DNA of 64,000 nucleotides, taken from assembly GCA_902547535.1 (NCBI GenBank), contig CACCOB010000001.1, forward strand, positions 248,001 through 312,000, written 5' to 3'. Below, in pieces: positions 47,315 through 58,067 of this stretch. Source of the DNA: an uncultured Pelagibacteraceae bacterium. GTDB taxonomy: Bacteria > Pseudomonadota > Alphaproteobacteria > Pelagibacterales > Pelagibacteraceae. A program made the position numbers and the translations under genes. How positions within the stretch are numbered: the first letter of the stretch is position 1; each line of letters opens with the position of its first letter. The notes under the pieces are model-generated. The model did not search any database. It worked only from the letters and a program-made list of their open reading frames with translations, and was not told the origin of the DNA.

Positions 47315-48233
47315 ATATTTCGATATTTTTTTTTAATTTTTTATAAAATATAATAGAAAAATTATTTAGTTGCCTATTGGTCTCTAAATTAATCAATCTT
47401 TCGAGCTGTTCTTCCAAATTAATTTTTTTCTTTATAATTTTCTTATCATTTACTTTAACAATCATAAATCCCCCCTGAATTTTTATTGGATCACTTAGCT
47501 CTTCAGCATTTAAATTATAGATTTTATTATAAATTTTTTTAGACAATTGTAACTCATTTACCCAACCTATAAGACCTCCATTTTTTGACGTACTTGAAAT
47601 ACTGTATATATTTGCTGTATTTTCAAAACCAATATCATTGATACTTTTTTTAATTTTGTCTACAAGAGATTGCAAATTTTCACTGACATTTTCAACAAAA
47701 ACAATTTCAGACAAATTAAATTCAAATTTTTCTTTTTCTCTATTAAATTGGTTTAATATATCTTGCTTTAACTCTTTCTTATTAATTTTTATATTATTAA
47801 GATATTTTTTATATATTAACTGATTCCACAAAGCTTCAATTTCTAATTTTTTTATAATTACATCGTAATTTAAATCTTCATCTTTTATGATTTGAAGAAA
47901 TTCAGACTGGCTTAATTTCTTACTTTTAAGTAAGTTTTTTTCTACAATTTTTGTAAAATTACTTGATTTACTAAAATCATGATATTTCTCTAGCTCTTTT
48001 TTTTTAATAATTTCTTTAATGATTGAATTTTTTGAAATTTCATCGACCTTTTTTTCCTCAAGCTCCGCTAGTCTGGGGTTGAGGAAAATTAAATATTTTT
48101 TTTCATTTGCTATATCTAAATTTGTAATTATAGCATTTTGAACTTTAGCTTTAATATAAATAGATTTTGAATCAGCAACTTGAAAGTAATTGAAAAAAAA
48201 AAATATTATAAATAAAAAATTAAACTTATTCAC
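47304..48233 (-). CDS. surA: SurA-like periplasmic peptidyl-prolyl isomerase (probable GTG start at 48233)
   Basis: Signal peptide after VNKFNFLFII; parvulin-like NGGLIGWVNELQLSKKIYNKIYNLNAEELSDPIKIQGGFMIVKVND; between lptD and pdxA. Confidence 0.82.
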   Translation of the reverse strand: MNKFNFLFIIFFFFNYFQVADSKSIYIKAKVQNAIITNLDIANEKKYLIFLNPRLAELEEKKVDEISKNSIIKEIIKKKELEKYHDFSKSSNFTKIVEKNLLKSKKLSQSEFLQIIKDEDLNYDVIIKKLEIEALWNQLIYKKYLNNIKINKKELKQDILNQFNREKEKFEFNLSEIVFVENVSENLQSLVDKIKKSINDIGFENTANIYSISSTSKNGGLIGWVNELQLSKKIYNKIYNLNAEELSDPIKIQGGFMIVKVNDKKIIKKKINLEEQLERLINLETNRQLNNFSIIFYKKLKKNIEIYEY

Positions 48234-50637
48234 TTTTCTTATCACTTTTGTTCTCAAAAATTGTATTAGCTGACCCTCGAACTTCAGCAAATGGAATAAA
48301 TCTAATTAAAAAAAATAAACTTTCATCTGGTACTAAATTTCCATCTCTAAAAAATTTTTTTTGATATTGCAAAGATGCGGATAGGCAATCGGTCTTATAT
48401 TCATAGAATAATTTATGAAATTGCGTGAAATCATCCTTTAAATCTTTTGTTGTATTAAATTTAATCAAATGCTCATTATTAAAAGCAAATTGCGTTTCAT
48501 TTGAAATTGTTTCTGAATCACCAAAGTCGTGATTTTCAGTCAAATAGTTAAACGTAGTTACCAAATTATTTGAGCCAAATTTAGCAGATATAGAGTCATA
48601 ATTTGAATAATCTAGATCTCTGTCATACGAAAAACCATATTTTAACTCAATTTTTTCATCTAATTTGTAAAAAAAATTTCCAACAATATCCGATCTAGTT
48701 TGATCCAATTTGGTCTTTTGTGGCAAACTCTGATTTTTTTTGTGTTTGATCACATTTCCCACATTAAAACCAATCATTTTTTCATTTTTTAAATTTTGTT
48801 TTTCATACTCTAAACCTAGGGTTAAGGAAGAACCTTTTTCAACCATGTCCGATCTTCCAATTCTATTAGGTGAAAATATATTGTCATATAATAATGTTGA
48901 GGTACTTGATGAAATATTTTTGCCATTTGTCGGGCTAAATCTTGCTTGAATAATTGGTTTCAAAAAATTTTTACTTTGTTTTAAATCTTTTTTAAGTGGA
49001 AATTCTGATTTTACTAAAAATGTTCCAAAAATTTCATGATCATTTTTATTTTCATAAACTGTAGAATTCTTAGAATATGTATTATAATTTTTTAGAAAAA
49101 AACTATAATCTGTTACTATTCCATTAGATGAAACAATATCGTAAGAATTAAAATTAAAATCATTATTTAATAAAACCTCATGTTTATTTGTTTCGTAAAC
49201 TTTTTGAAAACCCGAGGATAAAAATTGAAAAGATCCATTATAGCTGTCTTCTAATTCTAATTCTTTAATAAAATTGAAATCTGGAAGAATAAACTGATAT
49301 TTATCATTATCATTTTTTGATAAATCTTCATACATTTTGATTGATGTATTCAAGCTTGTATTTTCATCTATATCTCTATTTATTTTTAAATAGGAATTTA
49401 GTGTACTATCGTTTTTTATTAATTCGGTATATTCTTTGATTTCGTGAATTTTTAAATAATTATCGTTGGTAACATTTTGGACTTGTAAAGTGTATTCAGT
49501 TTTATCATCAATATTTCCATTTAACTCGGCAAACATGTGGGTATTAGTATTATCATCTCTGTTAAAACTGAAGTCGACAATTAAATCAGAATTCTTAAAT
49601 GCTTCCCTATATTCAGATTGTAAAATATAACTATTATCAAAATAAATTCTTGGGTTGAAAGTAAAATCTTTCGAGTCAGATAATGCATAAAAATAAGGAA
49701 TATTTACAGATGATCCTAAATTATCAGTACTTCTATAAAATGGAGTTAAAAAACCTGACTTTCTTTTTACTGATGGATCGGGATGATTAAAGTATGGCAA
49801 ATAAAAAACTCTATGATCAAAAACTTTTAACCATGATTTTTTGTATTCAAATAATTTTTTTACTTTATTGTGAGTAAAAATATTACTCTGAAGCTCCCAT
49901 CCTCTACAATTTTTATTTTCAACATTACAGGTACTAAAAACAGCTTTATAAATTTCAGTTTTATCATTATTTGATACTACACTTTTTCCCTTTAATACCG
50001 GATCATTATTTTCATCACCAAAAAATGAGTCTTCAAAATCAATCTTTATTTCTTTCCCGATAATCTCATTAGTTTTCAAATCAACTTTTGAATTCTCAAA
50101 AATATAATTATTGTAATTTTTGTCAGTTACAATTGCTTTTTTCGACGATATGATTTCTTTATTAACATCAAATATTAATCCTTTGCTAAATAAAAATTTA
50201 TTGTCATCATTATCATTAACTTCAGTAAGTTCTCTGCTTGATATTTTCATTAAATTCCTATCGTAAAAAACGTCTGAGGAATTTATATCGTATATATTTT
50301 CTAATTTAATAAAAGTCTTACTCTGTGAAAAAATTGTGTTTTTTAATTCATTATAAATTAACTTATCACTCTCTATATAAATTTTTTTTATGTCGTCAAA
50401 ATATTCCACATCATCAAAAATAATTAATTCTGAAATTTTTTTATCATAAATAAATTTATCTCCTTTAATTTCTAAATTTTTTGATGGAATTTTTGCGATA
50501 CCTTTCGTTGCATAAATCATATCACCATTTTCCTCAACCTTAATATTTTTAGAGTCGAAAAAAATTGTTTCAGCTTTAACCTCAATATTGAGAATAAATA
50601 AACTTATTAAAAATATTATTAGAGATCTAATTTTCAT
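48226..50637 (-). CDS. lptD: LPS-assembly protein LptD
   Basis: 803 aa, signal peptide, OstA-like N-terminus, YSTCN-like FSTCNVENKNCRGWELQS, YFNHPDPSVKRKSGFLTPFY; synteny with surA and lptFG. Confidence 0.92.
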   Translation of the reverse strand: MKIRSLIIFLISLFILNIEVKAETIFFDSKNIKVEENGDMIYATKGIAKIPSKNLEIKGDKFIYDKKISELIIFDDVEYFDDIKKIYIESDKLIYNELKNTIFSQSKTFIKLENIYDINSSDVFYDRNLMKISSRELTEVNDNDDNKFLFSKGLIFDVNKEIISSKKAIVTDKNYNNYIFENSKVDLKTNEIIGKEIKIDFEDSFFGDENNDPVLKGKSVVSNNDKTEIYKAVFSTCNVENKNCRGWELQSNIFTHNKVKKLFEYKKSWLKVFDHRVFYLPYFNHPDPSVKRKSGFLTPFYRSTDNLGSSVNIPYFYALSDSKDFTFNPRIYFDNSYILQSEYREAFKNSDLIVDFSFNRDDNTNTHMFAELNGNIDDKTEYTLQVQNVTNDNYLKIHEIKEYTELIKNDSTLNSYLKINRDIDENTSLNTSIKMYEDLSKNDNDKYQFILPDFNFIKELELEDSYNGSFQFLSSGFQKVYETNKHEVLLNNDFNFNSYDIVSSNGIVTDYSFFLKNYNTYSKNSTVYENKNDHEIFGTFLVKSEFPLKKDLKQSKNFLKPIIQARFSPTNGKNISSSTSTLLYDNIFSPNRIGRSDMVEKGSSLTLGLEYEKQNLKNEKMIGFNVGNVIKHKKNQSLPQKTKLDQTRSDIVGNFFYKLDEKIELKYGFSYDRDLDYSNYDSISAKFGSNNLVTTFNYLTENHDFGDSETISNETQFAFNNEHLIKFNTTKDLKDDFTQFHKLFYEYKTDCLSASLQYQKKFFRDGNLVPDESLFFLIRFIPFAEVRGSANTIFENKSDKKSE

Positions 50638-51712
50638 TTAGTCTTGTTAATCCTATTGCACATATAAGAAATATAAGTACTTGAGGCAACCAAATAGATA
50701 CAATTACAGGAAATGTCTCGTTTTTGCCAAACAAAATAGAAAAATAATTTATATAATAAAAAACAACTGAAACTAAAACTCCGACAACAACTAAAAAAAA
50801 TTTTGATTTTATGAAACTAAGCTTAAACATCAATAATGCTCCAATTATAGAAGTTAAAGTAAGATAAAAAGGTATACTATATATCTTATTTAAGTGGAGT
50901 CTTACCTCTGTTGCTGAATAACCAATAGATTTATAATTGTCTTCTAATTTCATAAGCTGTAAAATATTTAAAGAATTAAGATTAGAATACAAATTTGAAA
51001 TTATCTTGCCATTAAAAGAAGATAAGTATTTGTAATTATCAAAATTTTCAGTTTGTTTATTTTTATAATAAATCTTTACTTTATCAAGAATCCAAATTTT
51101 TTTATTTATATCTGCTTTTTCTGAAACAATTGTACTTACCAATTCATAATTTTTATCTAATTTTGTAATTTTAATTTTTTCTAATGAATTCAATTTGTAT
51201 GTTTTAGCGTTTATAATAAATATATGATTATCTTTTTTATTTGTTTCTTTAATCCAAAGTCCATCCTCATTAACTACTGCAAGATGATCACTTGAATTAG
51301 AGTATTTATATTTAATATTTAAGTACATGCTTTTTAAATTAGCTGAAAAAGAATAGTAAATAAAAATCAATATAATTCCCATAATTAGTGATACTGCTGA
51401 CAATAATGTGGTAATTTTAAAATTGTTTATTCCATGACTTCTTAAAAGTTCTATTTCTTCTTTTTCATAAAGATTAATAAAAAAAAACATAACACCTAAT
51501 AAAAAAATAAAAGGTAATAACTCAAATAGAATTGATGGTATGTTTAAGATTGTTAGAATTATTGGATAATAAATTTCATTTTCTTTATTTTCAAAGTATT
51601 TAATCTCTTCAAATATATTTAAAAAAAAACTTAAAAAAAGAAAGACTGTTATAATAATAAATATGTTTTTTAAAAATAATTTAACTAGATATTGTTCGTA
51701 TTTCTTAATCAT
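50627..51712 (-). CDS. lptG: LPS export ABC permease LptG/LptF (YjgPQ family)
   Basis: YjgP/YjgQ topology; EEIELLRSHGINNFKITTLLSAVSLI. Confidence 0.85.
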   Translation of the reverse strand: MIKKYEQYLVKLFLKNIFIIITVFLFLSFFLNIFEEIKYFENKENEIYYPIILTILNIPSILFELLPFIFLLGVMFFFINLYEKEEIELLRSHGINNFKITTLLSAVSLIMGIILIFIYYSFSANLKSMYLNIKYKYSNSSDHLAVVNEDGLWIKETNKKDNHIFIINAKTYKLNSLEKIKITKLDKNYELVSTIVSEKADINKKIWILDKVKIYYKNKQTENFDNYKYLSSFNGKIISNLYSNLNSLNILQLMKLEDNYKSIGYSATEVRLHLNKIYSIPFYLTLTSIIGALLMFKLSFIKSKFFLVVVGVLVSVVFYYINYFSILFGKNETFPVIVSIWLPQVLIFLICAIGLTRLNEN

Positions 51713-52857
51713 AAAAAATTCAATTTAAATTTTGTAATTATTAATAAAATAAAATAATAAAATAAAATCAAAATGATTGGTAATAGCAAAACAAAATATG
51801 TCATATTTATTGAATTCAAAAAAAATTTTAAACTTATTTGTGACAATATAATTGTAAAGGACCCTAATAAGAAAATATTTACTTTATGAAATTTTATAAA
51901 ATATCTTAACTTAGGTTCAATTATTAGACTACCTCCAATGAGAGAAATTATCATTATATAAAACGGTAAAATAAACCTTTTATATAATTCTTCGCTGATT
52001 GAGCCTAAAGTCCTTTGATAACAAAGTTTGTTAAATTTGTCTGTAATAATTGAGTTTTTATTAAAATTCTCTAATTTGATATTTTTTTTTAGGCAATTAA
52101 ATAAAACTATTGAATTTAATTCTTGGATTTTAGATCTAGTTACTGATTTTGTAGAAAAATTTGACAAATCATAATCTGTTTCAGAAAAGTTTAATGTAAA
52201 TGTATTATCTTTATTGATATTTGTTATTCCACCATTAAATAATCTTAAAATAAATTTATTATCCACTTTAATAATTTTTCCACTTTCAGAGACTATTATT
52301 TTAGATTTATTTTCATCAATTATTTCATTAATGTATATTTTTTTTAAATTTCCATCTTTTTTATATTCTTCAACAAATATTGTTAGGTTCTTGACTACAT
52401 TTATAAATTTTTTTTCTGAAATCAGCTTTGGTAAAAAATCAATATTTGACTCTTTGATAAAAATTCTTCCTAGATGTTGTGATTTAGGAACAATGTATGA
52501 GTTTAAAACTAACTGAAGTATTAAAAAAAATATGGAAAACTTTAAAACAAAATTAATGAAATATATTTTTTTGATACCATTATTCCAAAATACTATTATT
52601 TCATTAGAAGTAATGTATTTATTTATTACGTAAAAAATAGATATAAAATAAACAAAAATTACAGTTTTACTAAATATTTTTGGTAAATTTAGACCAACAT
52701 AATAAAAGTAAACCTTAAGGCTGTGACCATCATCTGATACTAGGTCTAAAAAATTAACAGCCTGAATAATCCATACAATAAATGTTACACTTAGAGAGGA
52801 AACTAGAAAAAAGCTTACTATATCATGTGAAAATTTACGAAATATTAATTTATTCAT
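51709..52857 (-). CDS. lptF: LPS export ABC permease LptF/LptG (YjgPQ family)
   Basis: ITSNEIIVFWNNGIKKIYFINFVLKF, YRTLGSISEELYKRFILPFYIMIISLIGGSLI-like architecture. Confidence 0.83.
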   Translation of the reverse strand: MNKLIFRKFSHDIVSFFLVSSLSVTFIVWIIQAVNFLDLVSDDGHSLKVYFYYVGLNLPKIFSKTVIFVYFISIFYVINKYITSNEIIVFWNNGIKKIYFINFVLKFSIFFLILQLVLNSYIVPKSQHLGRIFIKESNIDFLPKLISEKKFINVVKNLTIFVEEYKKDGNLKKIYINEIIDENKSKIIVSESGKIIKVDNKFILRLFNGGITNINKDNTFTLNFSETDYDLSNFSTKSVTRSKIQELNSIVLFNCLKKNIKLENFNKNSIITDKFNKLCYQRTLGSISEELYKRFILPFYIMIISLIGGSLIIEPKLRYFIKFHKVNIFLLGSFTIILSQISLKFFLNSINMTYFVLLLPIILILFYYFILLIITKFKLNFL

Positions 52858-52911
52858 TGAAATTTTTGTTTTAATAAATATACAACATTATCTAATAAAA
52901 ATTTCAAAAAA

Positions 52912-54351
52912 ATGAAGCTAAATTTAAATTTTATAACAAAATTAAGTAAAGCAAGTAAACATGTAGAGGTAATTTTCCTAAATAAAAAAAAATTTAAAAG
53001 TAATTATCTCAAAACCTTAAGTAAAACTGTATTTTTAAGCAAGCTTTTTCAAGAGCAAAATTTTTTAAAAAAAGAATTTAAGAATAAAGATTATATCTTT
53101 GTGAATTGTACAAACTCAAAAAACTCCTTGGACTTTGAGAAATTAGGTTCAAAGCTTTATATATTTTTAAAATATAATAAAGTTGAAAATTCGTTTATAA
53201 ATGAAAATAGCAATTTTTTAACGAGTATACAGTTAGAAAAAATCTTACATGGATTACAACTTAAATCTTACAACTTTGATATTTATAAGACTGATAAGAA
53301 AAAGGAAGATTTCATTATTAATCTAACAATAGTTGGAGCAAATACTAAAAAAACTAACTTATTAAGAAATAAGTTAAATGCGCTTTTAAAAGGAGTGTTT
53401 CTTGCAAGAGACTTAGTTTCTGAGCCCGGAAATGTTTTGCATCCAGATGAGTATGCTAAGAGAATTGCTAAACTAAGGAAAATTGGATTAAAAGTAACTG
53501 TCTTTGATCAAAAAAAATTAAAAAAATTAGGCTTTAATGCCCTTCTAGGTGTAGGACAAGGAAGCATTCGAGGTTCATATCTAGTGACTATGGAGTGGAA
53601 AGGTAATAAAAATAAATCAAAACCATTGGCCTTTGTTGGAAAAGGTGTTTGCTTTGATACTGGGGGAATTTCATTAAAGCCTGCAAAATTTATGGAAGAC
53701 ATGACATACGATATGGCTGGCTCAGCAACAGTAGTTGGCCTTATGAAAACACTTGCCTTAAGAAAATCAAAAATTAATGCAGTTGGAGTTGTAGGTTTGG
53801 TAGAAAATATGCCAGGGAGCAATGCTCAAAGACCAGGGGATATAGTAAAATCATACAGTGGGCAAACAATTGAAGTTTTAAACACTGATGCAGAAGGAAG
53901 ATTAGTATTAGCAGATGCATTAACTTATACAGAAGAAAAATTTAAACCTAGCTTAATTGTCGACTTGGCAACATTAACAGGTGCGATCATTGTTGCATTA
54001 GGATCTGAGTATGCTGGTTTATGGTCTAATTCAGAAAAATTATCCAAACAATTATTAGATGCAGGAGAACAAGTAGAGGAAAAATTATGGAAAATGCCTT
54101 TACATGAAAATTATAATAAATTAATGAATTCAAAAAATGCTGATATGCAAAATATTAATTATGTCGGGGGAGCTGGATCAACGACAGCTGCACAATTTTT
54201 ACAAAGATTTATAATAAATAAAACATCTTGGGCACACTTAGATATAGCCGGCATGGCTTTTTCAAAGTATGCTGGAGCATTAAATTCTGGTGGTGCAACA
54301 GGGTATGGAGTAAGATTATTAAATAAATTTATAGAGGAAAATTATGAGTGA
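52912..54351 (+). CDS. pepA: Leucyl aminopeptidase (M17)
   Basis: LVSEPGNVLHPDEYA, FVGKGVCFDTGGISLKPAKFMEDMTYDMAGSA, NTDAEGRLVLADALTY. Confidence 0.97.
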   Translation: MKLNLNFITKLSKASKHVEVIFLNKKKFKSNYLKTLSKTVFLSKLFQEQNFLKKEFKNKDYIFVNCTNSKNSLDFEKLGSKLYIFLKYNKVENSFINENSNFLTSIQLEKILHGLQLKSYNFDIYKTDKKKEDFIINLTIVGANTKKTNLLRNKLNALLKGVFLARDLVSEPGNVLHPDEYAKRIAKLRKIGLKVTVFDQKKLKKLGFNALLGVGQGSIRGSYLVTMEWKGNKNKSKPLAFVGKGVCFDTGGISLKPAKFMEDMTYDMAGSATVVGLMKTLALRKSKINAVGVVGLVENMPGSNAQRPGDIVKSYSGQTIEVLNTDAEGRLVLADALTYTEEKFKPSLIVDLATLTGAIIVALGSEYAGLWSNSEKLSKQLLDAGEQVEEKLWKMPLHENYNKLMNSKNADMQNINYVGGAGSTTAAQFLQRFIINKTSWAHLDIAGMAFSKYAGALNSGGATGYGVRLLNKFIEENYE

Positions 54352-54754
54352 TATAGAACAAACACTATCAATAATTAAGCCTGATGCTGTAGAAAGAAAT
54401 CTACAAGATCAGATTAAGAGTGAATTTAAGAATAATGGATTTGAAATCTTAAAAGAAAAAAAAATTCATATTTCTAAAGAGGAAGCTGAAAAGTTTTATA
54501 AAGTTCATGAGTCCAAACCCTTTTATAGCGATTTATGCACATATTTATCTTCGGGACCAATTGTTGTAATGAACCTACAAAAAGACAATGCAGTTTTAGA
54601 AAATAGAAAATTGATGGGAGCAACCAATCCTAAAGATGCAGAAGAGGGAACACTTAGAAAAAAATATGGAATTTCAATTGACAAAAATTCTGTTCATGGA
54701 TCAGATAGTGTTGAAAATGCAAAGATAGAGCTAGACTTTTTTTTTAAAGATTAG
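54344..54754 (+). CDS. ndk: Nucleoside diphosphate kinase
   Basis: EQTLSIIKPDAVERNL, MGATNPKDAEEGTLRKKYG, NSVHGSDSVENAKIEL. Confidence 0.97.
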   Translation: MSDIEQTLSIIKPDAVERNLQDQIKSEFKNNGFEILKEKKIHISKEEAEKFYKVHESKPFYSDLCTYLSSGPIVVMNLQKDNAVLENRKLMGATNPKDAEEGTLRKKYGISIDKNSVHGSDSVENAKIELDFFFKD

Positions 54755-55322
54755 TTAAAAACTTATTAATAGCTTTTGGATAAATCTCGTGTTCTATTTT
54801 AAGCACTTTTTTTTCTAAACTTCTAACATTATCTGATTTCAAAATTTTCACTTTTTTTTGAAAAATAACTTTACCTGAGTCCAATTTATCTGTTACTTTG
54901 TGAATTGAAGCGCCTGCAAATTTATCTCTATTTTTAATTGCTCTTTCATGAGTATTTAATCCTTTATATTTGGGCAAAAGTGATGGGTGAATATTTAGTA
55001 TTGGCTTAGAAAATTTTTTTATAAAATTAGCCGATAATATTTTCATAAATCCAGCTAAACAAAGCAAGTCTACATTATATTTTTTTAGCAACTTAAGTGA
55101 ATTATTTTCAAAACTTGATTTGCCTCTAAGTTTAATTCCATAATTTTTTATTTTTGATCTTGATGCATATTTTAACCCCTCGGCTTTGGGGTTATTTGAA
55201 ATAACTAAAATAATTTTTATTAAAGAATTTCTTTTATTTGAATGTTTTATTAAAGATTTTAAATTACTTCCTCTTCCACTAATGAAGACAGCAATTTTTT
55301 TTTTACCAGGATATTTTTCCAC
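54744..55322 (-). CDS. purN: Phosphoribosylglycinamide formyltransferase
   Basis: IAVFISGRGSNLKSLI, DLLCLAGFMKILSANFIKKF, LNIHPSLLPKYKGLNTHERAI. Confidence 0.95.
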   Translation of the reverse strand: MEKYPGKKKIAVFISGRGSNLKSLIKHSNKRNSLIKIILVISNNPKAEGLKYASRSKIKNYGIKLRGKSSFENNSLKLLKKYNVDLLCLAGFMKILSANFIKKFSKPILNIHPSLLPKYKGLNTHERAIKNRDKFAGASIHKVTDKLDSGKVIFQKKVKILKSDNVRSLEKKVLKIEHEIYPKAINKFLTNL

Positions 55323-56325
55323 TTAATTTTACTTTTTTCGAATTTTTAATTATTTTTCCAATTATGTAAGGTTTAAATTGTTTTCCAAAATATTTACTTA
55401 TTAAATTTAATTTTTTAGGATTTACTATTAAACAAAACCCTACACCACAATTAAATGTTTTTAACATTTCTTTTTCATTTATACCCATTTTATTTAACCA
55501 TTTAAAAATTTTTAATATTTTGATTCTATTTAGATATATTTCTGCACCTAATTTTTGTGGGATTATCCTTTTAATATTATCCACTAACCCTCCTCCAGTT
55601 ATATTTGCACATCCATTAATCAAACTTTTTTCATTTAAATTTGATAATTCTTTTACATAAATCTTGGTTGGTCTAATCAATTCTTCTTTTAGAAAATTAT
55701 TTTTCTTTAAATTGATTTTCTTTTTTTTTATTAGATATCTTACTAGTGAAAAACCGTTAGAGTGTAGTCCATTTGATGGTACAGCTAAAATAAGATCATT
55801 ATTTTTAATTTTATTTTTAAGAATTTTTTTCTTTTCTACTATGCCAACAGCAAATCCTGCAATATCAAATTTACCTTTTGTATAAGTTCCTGGCATTTCT
55901 GCAGTCTCTCCACCAACCAATTTACACTCAGCAATATTACACCCTTTGACAATTCCTCTTACTAGATTTTTAAGTTTACCTAAGTTAATTTGACTTACGG
56001 ATATATAATCTAGAAATAAATACGGTTTTGCCCCTTGGACGATCAAATCATTTACACACATTGCAACAAGATCTATTCCAATAGTGTCAAATTTATTTAG
56101 ATCATTTGCAATCTCAATTTTTGTTCCAACTCCATCAGTGCTAGTAACAATGTGAGGTTCTTTTAGTTTTTTAGGAATTGGCGAGATTGCACCAAAGCCT
56201 CCTATATTCTTAAAATCACCACTTTTACTTGATTTTCTTGCTAGCGAACTTATGAACTTAATAAAACTATCTGCTTTTGGAATATTAACCCCACTCTTAC
56301 TGTATGTTAGTTTATTTAATGCCAT
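55303..56325 (-). CDS. purM: Phosphoribosylformylglycinamidine cyclo-ligase
   Basis: TYSKSGVNIPKAD, STDGVGTKIEIANDLNKFDTIGIDLVAMCVNDLI, LVGGETAEMPGTY. Confidence 0.96.
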   Translation of the reverse strand: MALNKLTYSKSGVNIPKADSFIKFISSLARKSSKSGDFKNIGGFGAISPIPKKLKEPHIVTSTDGVGTKIEIANDLNKFDTIGIDLVAMCVNDLIVQGAKPYLFLDYISVSQINLGKLKNLVRGIVKGCNIAECKLVGGETAEMPGTYTKGKFDIAGFAVGIVEKKKILKNKIKNNDLILAVPSNGLHSNGFSLVRYLIKKKKINLKKNNFLKEELIRPTKIYVKELSNLNEKSLINGCANITGGGLVDNIKRIIPQKLGAEIYLNRIKILKIFKWLNKMGINEKEMLKTFNCGVGFCLIVNPKKLNLISKYFGKQFKPYIIGKIIKNSKKVKLSGKISW

Positions 56326-56336
56326 ATAACAAAGTT

Positions 56337-57413
56337 ATGTATTTTTTTAAAAAAAATCTATCAGGTTGTTTATATATATTTTTTATATTTTTAACCTTTA
56401 ATTTTATAGAGTTTTCCACAAATGAAGTACTTGCTAAAACTTTTGTTGTTTCAAAAATTGAAGTTGAAGAAAAATATAATCTTAATTTTAATAAACTTAA
56501 AGTTATTGATAGAGGTTTTAAAAAAGCATTTCAAGATATCTCTAAAATGATTCTTGAAAGAAAAGATCTTGACAAAATTAGAAATACACAAATAGACGAT
56601 ATTAAAAAATTAATCGAAAACTTTTCAATATTAGACGAAAAATTTATAAATCAAAAATATAAAAGTATTATTGAAGTAGAATTTAACAGAAAGAAGTTAA
56701 TTAAATTTTTAGATTCAAAAAATATAACTATTTCATTACCAAAAAAAATAGATGTTTTTTTTGTACCAGTTCTAGTTGATTTAGAAACAAATAATTTTAA
56801 TTATTTAAGTGAAAATATTTTTGCAAAAAATTGGCAAACAATTGAAAAAAATTATTTTCAAATTACTTATGTCATGCCAAACGAGGATGTAGAAGACTAT
56901 TTAAATATAAAAAATAATTTACAAGTTATTGAAAATTACAATTTCAAAAAAATATTAAAAAAATATAATTCAGAAAATTTCATAATAATGATAATTTTTA
57001 AAAGAAAAAATAATTTCAAATTTTACTCAAAAATTAATTTTGGTGATAAGTTTGAAATATTAACTAAAAATTTTAAAGATAAAAATATAGAAGATGAAAG
57101 AGACTTAAGTTCAATGATACTTAATATAAAAAACAAATATGAAGATAATTGGAAATCTATTAATAAAATGAGCCTATCTTCATCTGTTCCAATCCGATTA
57201 TCAGTAGAGTCAAATAATACAGAAAAATCATTAAAATTAGAGAATGCTTTGGGTAATTTAGATTTTGTAGATAGCTATAATATTGAAAAGTTTGATAGCA
57301 AAATGATTATATATAAAGTTTATTATAGTAGTAGTCTAAAAAGATTTTTAAAAGATATTATGTCTTATGATATTAATATTGACACTTCTTCATCTAACTG
57401 GAAAATAAAATGA
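56337..57413 (+). CDS. DUF2066-like protein (divergent), predicted exported
   Basis: Hydrophobic N-terminus, FVVSKIEVEEKYNLNFNKLKVIDRGFKKAFQDI; upstream of hda. ATG at 56337 preferred over 56304, which overlaps purM. Confidence 0.6.
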   Translation: MYFFKKNLSGCLYIFFIFLTFNFIEFSTNEVLAKTFVVSKIEVEEKYNLNFNKLKVIDRGFKKAFQDISKMILERKDLDKIRNTQIDDIKKLIENFSILDEKFINQKYKSIIEVEFNRKKLIKFLDSKNITISLPKKIDVFFVPVLVDLETNNFNYLSENIFAKNWQTIEKNYFQITYVMPNEDVEDYLNIKNNLQVIENYNFKKILKKYNSENFIIMIIFKRKNNFKFYSKINFGDKFEILTKNFKDKNIEDERDLSSMILNIKNKYEDNWKSINKMSLSSSVPIRLSVESNNTEKSLKLENALGNLDFVDSYNIEKFDSKMIIYKVYYSSSLKRFLKDIMSYDINIDTSSSNWKIK

Positions 57414-58066
57414 GTGAATTAAACCAATTACTTCTAGACTTTGATTATAAAACTAATTTTAGTGAACATGATTTTTATTTATCGAAAAGTAATTCTAACG
57501 CATTTAATTTGATTAATAGATGGCCTGACTGGGATAAAAAAATATTAAATATATCAGGAGAAAAATTCTCAGGAAAAAGTCACCTAGCAAATATCTTTAA
57601 GTTAAAATCTAAAGCATTTTTAGTAAAGGGAAATGAGATTGATAACTCAATTTTTAAAAGTATTAAATTAAATGAATGCATAATTATTGATGATTTTGAA
57701 GAATGTAATCAGGAAGAAATACTTTATTCAATTTTTAATCTAATAGATCAGGACAACAAGTATTTGTTGATAAATTCACTAAAACCAATTAATGAAATTA
57801 AATACAAACTTCCTGATTTAACTTCAAGATCAAAAAATTGTCTTTATGCTGTAATTGAAAATCCAGATGACGAATTACTTTTTGCTATAATTTTAAAGAA
57901 TTTTTCTGATCGCCAAATTAAAATCGAAAAAAAAATAATAAACTTCATAATAAGTAGAATTGACAGATCTTATAGAAAAATTGATGAATTTATATATAAG
58001 ATTGACGAAATAAGTTTAAAAAAAAAAAAACCAATAAATTTAAAAACCATTAAAGATATTTTGTAA
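57410..58066 (+). CDS. hda: DnaA-like regulatory ATPase Hda
   Basis: WPDWDKKILNISGEKFSGKSHLANIF, IIIDDFEECNQEEILYSIFNLI, LPDLTSRSKNCLYAVIENPDDELL. Confidence 0.82.
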   Translation: MSELNQLLLDFDYKTNFSEHDFYLSKSNSNAFNLINRWPDWDKKILNISGEKFSGKSHLANIFKLKSKAFLVKGNEIDNSIFKSIKLNECIIIDDFEECNQEEILYSIFNLIDQDNKYLLINSLKPINEIKYKLPDLTSRSKNCLYAVIENPDDELLFAIILKNFSDRQIKIEKKIINFIISRIDRSYRKIDEFIYKIDEISLKKKKPINLKTIKDIL

Positions 58067-58067
58067 A

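Noticed and set aside
52214-52516. 100-aa plus-strand ORF opposite lptF
   Set aside because: Antisense shadow ORF within a conserved gene.
53508-53822. 104-aa minus-strand ORF inside pepA
   Set aside because: Antisense to conserved pepA active-site region; no start context or family.
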